Source: Nematopogon swammerdamellus (lineage: Eukaryota > Arthropoda > Insecta > Lepidoptera > Adelidae). Taken from it: a stretch of 64,000 nt of DNA. The stretch is taken from assembly GCA_946902875.1 (NCBI GenBank), contig OX336355.1, positions 11,104,347-11,168,346 on the forward strand. Direction: 5' to 3'. The notes under the pieces were generated by a model. That model made no database searches and had not been told where the DNA came from. It was given only the letters and a program-made list of their open reading frames with translations. The position numbers and the translations under genes were made by a program. Shown here one piece after another: positions 62,460-64,000 of this stretch; within the stretch, counting starts at the first letter, position 1; every line of letters starts with the position of its first letter.

Positions 62460-63105
62460 CCATTCTTAGGTCCAGAGTCTACTTCCTCGTATCACTGGCT
62501 AATGCAACAAACCGAAAATGTTTAAAACTAATCGCTAGAGAGGACACGGAACAACTTAATCTAAGTACATTTGCATGGGGCGGCAGTTAGCTGGGTCGTT
62601 ATTGAAATTTTATGTGCGTTTGATTATTATTCAGTAGACCACAATAGAGGTGCTGAACGGACAAGGGTTTCGGACGACGCGCTGGTAAAGTATGGAAACT
62701 ACGGAACATTAGAAAAATGAATAAAAATATGAAAATTGTTTTAAAATAGTTTATTAATAATAGGCAGTATTAATTTTCAAGTTGGCAGTATACATTTAAT
62801 AATAGGACAAATAAAATATTATGGAAAAGTTATACTCGTTCGTATAGATAGGTTCTTACAGGAAGTAAAAATATATTCAATCAAATGCTTTTCGTACTTC
62901 TACAATTGTCGCATCTTCAAATCGAAGATAATACCTATATCGATTTTCTCCTGAGACGTAAGTCCACAGGGACATTGTCACCATTTATAAGTCGGATTGG
63001 CATTTCCTCCGGGGTGCAATTGGCTGCGTCTGAGACTCCAGTTTCGAGGTCACTTCGTCCAATATAAGATAATACAGAGATCGATAAAGAGATAACACTG
63101 CTATG
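62460..63105. other. AT-rich stretch, no gene seen
   Basis: No supported feature. Confidence 0.35.
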
Positions 63106-63109
63106 TGCT

Positions 63110-63330
63110 ACCGTGTTTCGGATTCCAAGTAAAACTGCAGGTCCCTTCCCTTCTTAGGTGTTATCACGCCCGGTTGGTGAACTGAATGAAAGGTCGGCCG
63201 AAACGGCTATGTAAATAGTGCGCCTCTTCCGTCCAGTTCTGTATAGTAGCCGGCACGACCAAAGGGAAGCACTGACACGACACTTAGTTCACCGAGGTGC
63301 TATGGGCTCACAACACAGATGTTGTAGATT
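63110..63330 (+). repeat. Family B SINE, body and tail
   Basis: CCGTGTTTCGGATTCCAAGT, GTCGGCCGAAACGGCTATGT and GAAGCACTGACACGACAC follow the family B order. The A box and 5S-like part are missing. Confidence 0.7.
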
Positions 63331-63719
63331 TATCAGAATTGAACCGTGTTCTATCAAACTTGTACCATGTAAAACATGTACAAGGGTGAAGTGTTTAAAA
63401 TTATTTTATTTTTTAACGGTTTTATTTAGCTTGAGCCCCTATATTTGTTTGTTTGTTTGTTTTTAAACCTTTGCTTAAAAGTATCTTAATAATTTGTTAT
63501 AAATTATAAATTAAAACAAAGCAAAGAATGATTTAGCGTGTACAATGCATTTAAAAAATAAATGTATTACACAAACTCCTGCTCCATACTTTGCCTACTC
63601 TCGCTCATCGGTAAGTTATGTGATGGAAGATTGGTAATTGTTTTTAGAGTGTTAATATGTAAATCTAATGCATATTCAGTGACTACCTAACACATAAACT
63701 CACTCGTGACTTATAGCCA

Positions 63720-63900
63720 ACCGGTTTTCTTCTCGGATGACGGATGTCCGGATTTTGAAGAGACGGATGATGGAGACGGATCTCGCCGTTTGTCCACTGC
63801 GTCCGATCCCGGATGAACTAAATTCTCAAGAGCACAACAATGTCCGCCAAAATGACGGATCTAGCGCACCGGACGTCGTGGATAAGTCCGCGTGGGTTTT
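63720..63900. repeat. Segment enriched in GACGGAT / GTCCG motifs
   Basis: GACGGAT occurs at least four times, with TGTCCGCC, CCGGACGTC and GTCCGCG nearby. It is a degenerate repetitive stretch of unknown type. Confidence 0.35.
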
Positions 63901-63932
63901 GATTTGCGGGCATTCGGGAGTCTCTATCTCAC

Positions 63933-64000
63933 AGAGACGTGCGAGTTCGTGTGACAGGGACGACAGTCTACAGCCGAATTGTCTCTTTCTAAAGCTCGAT
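63933..64000. repeat. Right half of the AGCTTTAGA MITE, at the window edge
   Basis: GTGCGAGTTCGTGTGACAGG, GACGACAGTCTACAGCCG and ATTGTCTCTTTCTAAAGCTC match the right arm at 43680-43731. The left arm is missing. Confidence 0.65.

Noticed and set aside
1..64000. Endogenous retrovirus or other integrated virus
   Set aside because: No long terminal repeats, gag/pol/env order or viral capsid motifs were seen; all reverse-transcriptase traces fit LINE or Penelope-like elements.

Overview
The window looks like AT-rich intergenic or intronic DNA from a moth or butterfly (Lepidoptera), and it is densely packed with transposable-element remnants. The attribution rests on the repeat repertoire: Helitron ends carrying CCGCGGCTTCGCTCGCG, dispersed elements running from GGGTTCCGTA to TTGGCCGG plus a T run, tRNA-headed SINEs, LINE 3' ends with (TATG)n or (GAT)n tails, Penelope-like pieces and a Tc1/mariner element. 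It is inference from sequence; no search was run. No complete host gene is visible.

Layout. 1-6.5 kb: SINE and LINE fragments, a G24 tract and several hairpins. 7.0-11.5 kb: a 1.13-kb tandem duplication whose first copy is split by a 2.23-kb Helitron; the second copy preserves the empty site. 12.2-15.1 kb: a 2.83-kb near-perfect palindrome built from the same kind of Helitron. 15.5-22.6 kb: RTE-like LINE ends with target-site duplications (TSDs), full-length copies of two SINE families, and a Penelope-like fragment. 23-30 kb: a (CT)n tract next to a possible first coding exon, a 5'-truncated CR1/jockey-like reverse transcriptase (the longest ORF), and more LINE and SINE pieces. 30-36 kb: mostly unique AT-rich DNA. 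37.5-38.1 kb: a Penelope-like endonuclease fragment followed by a hammerhead-like segment. 38.8 kb: a possible first exon encoding a signal peptide. 41-45.5 kb: nested insertions, a mariner with 5-prime coding loss, and dispersed repeats. 47-54 kb: three MITEs in AT-rich DNA. 54.9-57.1 kb: possible host-gene exons with a GC-rich block. 59.0-59.4 kb: paired inverted Penelope-type segments with hammerhead-like cores. 59.8-64 kb: further SINE and LINE ends.

How the parts relate. The repeats record a history of nesting: SINEs in Lepidoptera-type repeats, a MITE in a LINE end, a terminal-inverted-repeat element in an RTE-tailed repeat, and a Helitron in a tandem duplicate. Several insertions can be dated relative to each other because an empty site or a clean TSD is present. 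If the plus-strand exon candidates are real, most of the window would be introns or upstream DNA of one or two host genes, but this needs transcript evidence.

Most unusual items: the palindromic Helitron with inverted 68-bp arrays, hammerhead-ribozyme-like cores at three Penelope loci, and a SINE whose head joins a tRNA-like A box to a 5S rRNA-like internal promoter.
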